Source: Marinomonas ostreistagni (lineage in GTDB: Bacteria; Pseudomonadota; Gammaproteobacteria; Pseudomonadales; Marinomonadaceae). Taken from it: a stretch of 64,000 nt of DNA. A program made the translations under genes and the position numbers. Location: contig NZ_JAEMUH010000016.1 of assembly GCF_016461785.1 (NCBI RefSeq), positions 1 to 64,000 of the forward strand, written 5' to 3'. A model generated the notes under the pieces. That model saw nothing but the letters and a program-made list of their open reading frames with translations. It was not told the DNA's origin and did no database searches. This document shows positions 61,019-64,000 of this stretch, piece by piece. Each line of letters begins with the position of its first letter. Position 1 is the first letter of the stretch.

Positions 61019-62242
61019 ATGATGCCAGCAATCAACGATTCTAAAAAATTACCCGTCACCGTCCTGTCAGGGTTTCTCGGTGCAGGTAAAACCACCCTAT
61101 TGAGTCACCTACTTAATAACCGCGATGGCTTGCGCATCGCTGTCATCGTTAATGACATGAGTGAAATCAACATTGATGCCGCTTTTGTTGAACAAGAAGT
61201 GTCTTTAAATCGCGGCGAAGAGAAGCTGGTTGAGATGAGCAACGGTTGCATCTGCTGCACGCTGCGCGAAGACTTACTCATCGAGGTTCGCGCGCTTGCC
61301 GAGGCAGATAAATTTGATTACCTGGTGATTGAGTCCACGGGGATTTCTGAACCATTGCCCGTGGCAGAAACCTTTACCTTTGCCGATGAAGATGGCATCA
61401 GCCTTTCTGACATCGCCACCTTAGATACCATGGTCACGGTAGTAGACGCTGTGAATTTCCTAAAAGATTACAACACCGCCAAAAGCATCAAAGAGGCAGG
61501 GGAATCATTAGGCGAAGACGACGAGCGCAACGTTGCTGATTTACTAGTGGATCAAGTGGAGTTTGCCGATCTACTGCTGATCAGCAAGATTGACCTAGTC
61601 ACCGAAGCAGAGCTTAACGAGCTAAAAGCCATCCTGCGTAGTTTAAACAGCATGGCCGAAATCATTCCCATAGAGCGGGGCCAAGTCCCTAACGAGAAAC
61701 TGCTTGGCACAGGATTATTCGACTTCGAGAAAGCCCAACAAGCCCCAGGTTGGCTAGCTGAAATGCGTGGCGAGCACACGCCAGAAACGGAAGAGTACGG
61801 CATTGCCAGCTTCAGTTTTGTGGCGCGTAAGCCTTTTCATCCGCAACGCTTCTATGACGTACTGCACAGCACCGAGCAATACGGCAAACTAATTCGCTCT
61901 AAAGGCTACTTTTGGTTAGCCTCACGACCTCAATTTGCGGGGCAATGGAGCCAAGCAGGCGGCATTGCGCAATACGGTTTTGCAGGCATGTTCTGGCGCG
62001 CGGTACCTAAACAGCATTGGCCAACAGACGAAGCCTCTTTGGCGACCATTATGGAAAACTGGCACGAACCCTTTGGGGATATGCGCCAAGAACTGGTGTT
62101 TATTGGCCAAAACCTTGATCAAGCCGCCATGACTCAGGCGCTAGACGCTGCACTCCTAACGGATGAGGAACTGGTTCTTGGCAAAGACGCATGGGAAGCT
62201 ATGACTGACCCCTTCCCTGCTTGGCAGGAGTCCGCAGCATGA
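61019..62242 (+). CDS. COG0523/CobW family GTPase, ZigA-like zinc chaperone
   Basis: A 407-residue GTPase. Walker A GFLGAGKTTLL, the zinc motif CICC in MSNGCICCTLRED, Walker B-like VIESTGISEP and the base-recognition ISKID are all present, followed by the C-terminal CobW domain (FSFVARKPFHPQRFYDVL). A Zur box upstream marks it as part of the zinc-starvation response, delivering Zn to target proteins. It overlaps the DUF1826 gene by four bases. Confidence 0.92.
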   Translation: MMPAINDSKKLPVTVLSGFLGAGKTTLLSHLLNNRDGLRIAVIVNDMSEINIDAAFVEQEVSLNRGEEKLVEMSNGCICCTLREDLLIEVRALAEADKFDYLVIESTGISEPLPVAETFTFADEDGISLSDIATLDTMVTVVDAVNFLKDYNTAKSIKEAGESLGEDDERNVADLLVDQVEFADLLLISKIDLVTEAELNELKAILRSLNSMAEIIPIERGQVPNEKLLGTGLFDFEKAQQAPGWLAEMRGEHTPETEEYGIASFSFVARKPFHPQRFYDVLHSTEQYGKLIRSKGYFWLASRPQFAGQWSQAGGIAQYGFAGMFWRAVPKQHWPTDEASLATIMENWHEPFGDMRQELVFIGQNLDQAAMTQALDAALLTDEELVLGKDAWEAMTDPFPAWQESAA

Positions 62243-62901
62243 GTGTGATCGAAGAAATGTTTGGCGCTCTGCCCTCTCCAAGCGTTGCATTTTCAGAAGA
62301 ATTATCAGGGCTTGCGGGCATCTATCAGGACGATGTGAACTTGATGGTATGGCAACGCAATTTGGACACAGAAACTGAACAATCGGTGGCGGCTGTGCTG
62401 CAAACGGACCGTCCCATTTCCTTGAATCAAATCGTCACCCCAGAGAACGTCAGTCAATCCCTTGAGCGCGGCTTGCCCCAAGTCGAAGGTCGTGACGCTT
62501 TGATTCGCGATATTGCTTTATTGGTTGATGCTTACTGTTGTTTGTTTGACCTAGAGACAGCGGGCTTACGTTTAACACAAGTGGATCGCGCCATGTGCCC
62601 CCGCTTTCATGTGGATCAAGTGCCTTGCCGTTTGATCACCACTTTTGCAGGCCCCGCTACCCAATGGTTAGAGGAAAGCAGCTTAAACCGCTCAAAGCTT
62701 GGCCGTGGTAGCAATGGTCAACCGGACAGTTCCTCTGGCTTAATCCAAGCCAACGCCAATATCCAGCAAATCATGGTCGGTGATGTGGCGCTGTTAAAAG
62801 GCGAGCGCTGGGAAGGCAATGAAGGCCGCGGCATTGTGCATCGCTCCCCTAGTGTCGAACAAGGCCAGCAGCGTTTGCTATTGACCTTGGATATGGCCTA
62901 G
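62239..62901 (+). CDS. DUF1826 protein, partner of the zinc GTPase
   Basis: A 220-residue cytosolic protein. LIRDIALLVDAYCCLFDLET, the metal-like CPRFHVDQVPCRLITTFAGP and GDVALLKGERWEG match DUF1826. The family is recurrently found beside Zur-controlled COG0523 genes. The Cys and His residues (MCPRFHVDQVPCR, IVHRSP) may bind metal. ATG 62239 overlaps the GTPase stop (ATGA). Confidence 0.88.
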   Translation: MSVIEEMFGALPSPSVAFSEELSGLAGIYQDDVNLMVWQRNLDTETEQSVAAVLQTDRPISLNQIVTPENVSQSLERGLPQVEGRDALIRDIALLVDAYCCLFDLETAGLRLTQVDRAMCPRFHVDQVPCRLITTFAGPATQWLEESSLNRSKLGRGSNGQPDSSSGLIQANANIQQIMVGDVALLKGERWEGNEGRGIVHRSPSVEQGQQRLLLTLDMA

Positions 62902-62922
62902 TACTTGCTCGATTTAAGAGGT

Positions 62923-63390
62923 CTAAGATCGGGCCTCTTGAATCGGCAGCGGCGCATCGGTTTTGACCGCTCGAATGGCAAAATTGCTGTGGATATCTTT
63001 CACAAACGGCAAGGTCTGAATGGTCCTTAAAATCGCCTCGTACTCCTTCAAATTATGCACCACCACTTCTAAGCGGTAATCAGACTGCCCCGATACCACA
63101 AAACAGCTGAGCACATTGGGCATAGCAATAATGGACTCTTCAAACTGCAAGCTGGTTTGGTCTTTGTGATTTTCAAGGGAGACATCAACAAAGACCGTCA
63201 TGCCCAGCCCGACTTTTTCCCGATCTAGGGTGGCACGGTATCCGGTAATGACCGACTCTGCTTCCAATTTCTTAACCCGTCTTAAACAGGGCGAGGGCGA
63301 CAAATGAATGCGTTCCGACAAATCCACATTCGTTAAGCGTCCGTCGTCTTGTAGCTGGCGCAAGATCGCAAAATCCACTTTATCCATCAT
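62923..63390 (-). CDS. Lrp/AsnC family regulator
   Basis: About 155 residues: winged helix (DFAILRQLQDDGRLTNVDLS, IHLSPSPCLRRVKKLEAE) and RAM domain (VLSCFVVSGQSDYRLEVVVHN). The start at 63390 gives the usual family length; an in-frame start lies at 63429. It is divergent from the EamA-type transporter at 63565, which is probably its target. Confidence 0.88.
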   Translation of the reverse strand: MMDKVDFAILRQLQDDGRLTNVDLSERIHLSPSPCLRRVKKLEAESVITGYRATLDREKVGLGMTVFVDVSLENHKDQTSLQFEESIIAMPNVLSCFVVSGQSDYRLEVVVHNLKEYEAILRTIQTLPFVKDIHSNFAIRAVKTDAPLPIQEARS

Positions 63391-63564
63391 ATTGGCATAC
63401 TCAAAAACTATTTGATTAAAAATTAGCACAATGCGTCTTTTGAGTCTGTAAAACCTATCAACATAGCAAGGACATGCTTTGCCTATTTGCTAAATAATGA
63501 AGTCATTAAAGCGCGCTTTGATTCCTGAGCGCCCTCTCATCAATATGGATTGAGGTCACACTTA

Positions 63565-64000
63565 ATGGCGAATGTTAGCTCTCCAACGATCCCCAACTCG
63601 GCACCTGCCTATCGTCTCACAGCGCAAGGTCGAGCTTTCAAGCTTGGTGTTCTGTCGGCTTTGGCGACGGTGTTTATTTGGAGCTGTTTCCTGCTGTCCA
63701 TGCGCGCTGGTGCTGTTTCTGCCCTAACCACCTTTGATTTGGCCCTAATGCGTTTTGTGTTACCTGGGTTGGTATTACTGCCCTGGGTCATGCGTGATTG
63801 GCGTTTATTGATGTCGACCTCCCCATGGGTGCTATTGGGCGTTTGTATTGGCGCAGGCGTGCCGTTCTTTTACCTCAGTAGTTTAGGCGCCAACTACGCC
63901 CCAGCCGCACATTCAGGATTATTGATCCCCGGTACTTTTCCGTTATTTGTCACGACTATCGCCGTGTTGGTTTTCAAAGAACCGATTTCATCACAACGTT
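63565..64000 (+). CDS. EamA/DMT family transporter, N-terminal part (cut by window end)
   Basis: The frame opens with ATG at 63565 and stays open to the window edge (about 145 codons). Hydrophobic segments (VLSALATVFIWSCFLLSMRA, LLGVCIGAGVPFFYLSSLGA) and APAAHSGLLIPGTFPLFVTT are typical of the first EamA repeat. It is divergent from the Lrp/AsnC gene. The second half lies outside the window. Confidence 0.85.
   Translation, partial: MANVSSPTIPNSAPAYRLTAQGRAFKLGVLSALATVFIWSCFLLSMRAGAVSALTTFDLALMRFVLPGLVLLPWVMRDWRLLMSTSPWVLLGVCIGAGVPFFYLSSLGANYAPAAHSGLLIPGTFPLFVTTIAVLVFKEPISSQR

Noticed and set aside
1..64000. CRISPR arrays, tRNA or rRNA genes
   Set aside because: No regularly spaced direct repeats, and no tRNA or rRNA sequence recognised in the gaps between genes.

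Overview
The window looks like a chromosomal segment of a marine gammaproteobacterium. The mix of small regulator/exporter pairs, HD-GYP proteins, a COG0523 zinc GTPase with DUF1826, a B12-binding radical SAM protein and REP-associated transposases would suit Marinomonas or a related Oceanospirillales genus, with Vibrio-like genera as an alternative. This placement rests on gene content and moderate GC only. There are no rRNA or tRNA genes, and I saw no CRISPR array.

Region 1 (1 to about 9.7 kb) is accessory and mostly AT-rich. It opens with a tight three-gene operon: the C-terminal part of a UvrD-like helicase, a DarT-like ADP-ribosyltransferase and an ADP-ribosylglycohydrolase. It looks like a DNA-modifying toxin/antitoxin or anti-phage module with a helicase partner, and is the most interesting item in the window. 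Next come a T4-lysozyme-like muramidase overlapping a lipoprotein gene (possible effector/immunity pair), an orphan lipoprotein, and a nest of REP-associated tyrosine transposase (RAYT) elements. Two elements are complete (6852-7670 and 7935-8758) with matching inverted ends, and several are relics. They are interleaved with broken pieces of an arylamine N-acetyltransferase gene (nat), and the intact nat gene ends inside one element.

Region 2 (9.7-24.4 kb) is mostly housekeeping and stress genes in small regulator/target pairs: Lrp/EamA, TetR/metallo-hydrolase with two visible operators, and WYL regulator/GST with a palindromic operator. An orphan AT-rich radical SAM gene, PhhB, an HD-GYP protein, DUF1330-DUF2867, PepSY-cytochrome b561 and a STAS protein complete it. 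Short decayed copies of neighbouring gene families lie in the intergenic gaps.

Region 3 (24.6-41 kb) has a LysR gene, a mannitol-dehydrogenase-family gene beside an NCS1 permease, a CsgG-like/DUF4810/DUF799 lipoprotein cassette, a flavin-binding protein with a Fur box, a four-PAS histidine kinase, an AraC/LysE pair, mtgA and a CNNM/CorC protein. A palindrome before the LysR gene recurs before DUF1330-DUF2867, suggesting a small regulon.

Region 4 (41-64 kb) has a lipoate ligase, two hydrolases, the B12 radical SAM protein, an IclR regulator, an MgtC/DUF4010 membrane protein, an HDAC-like deacetylase, a secreted-looking acidic repeat protein with proline runs, an old yellow enzyme, a frameshifted amidohydrolase, AraC and AraC/LysE genes, a large cache-HAMP-GAF-HD-GYP sensor, DUF2252, a Zur-box-preceded zinc GTPase plus DUF1826, and a second Lrp/EamA pair cut by the window end.
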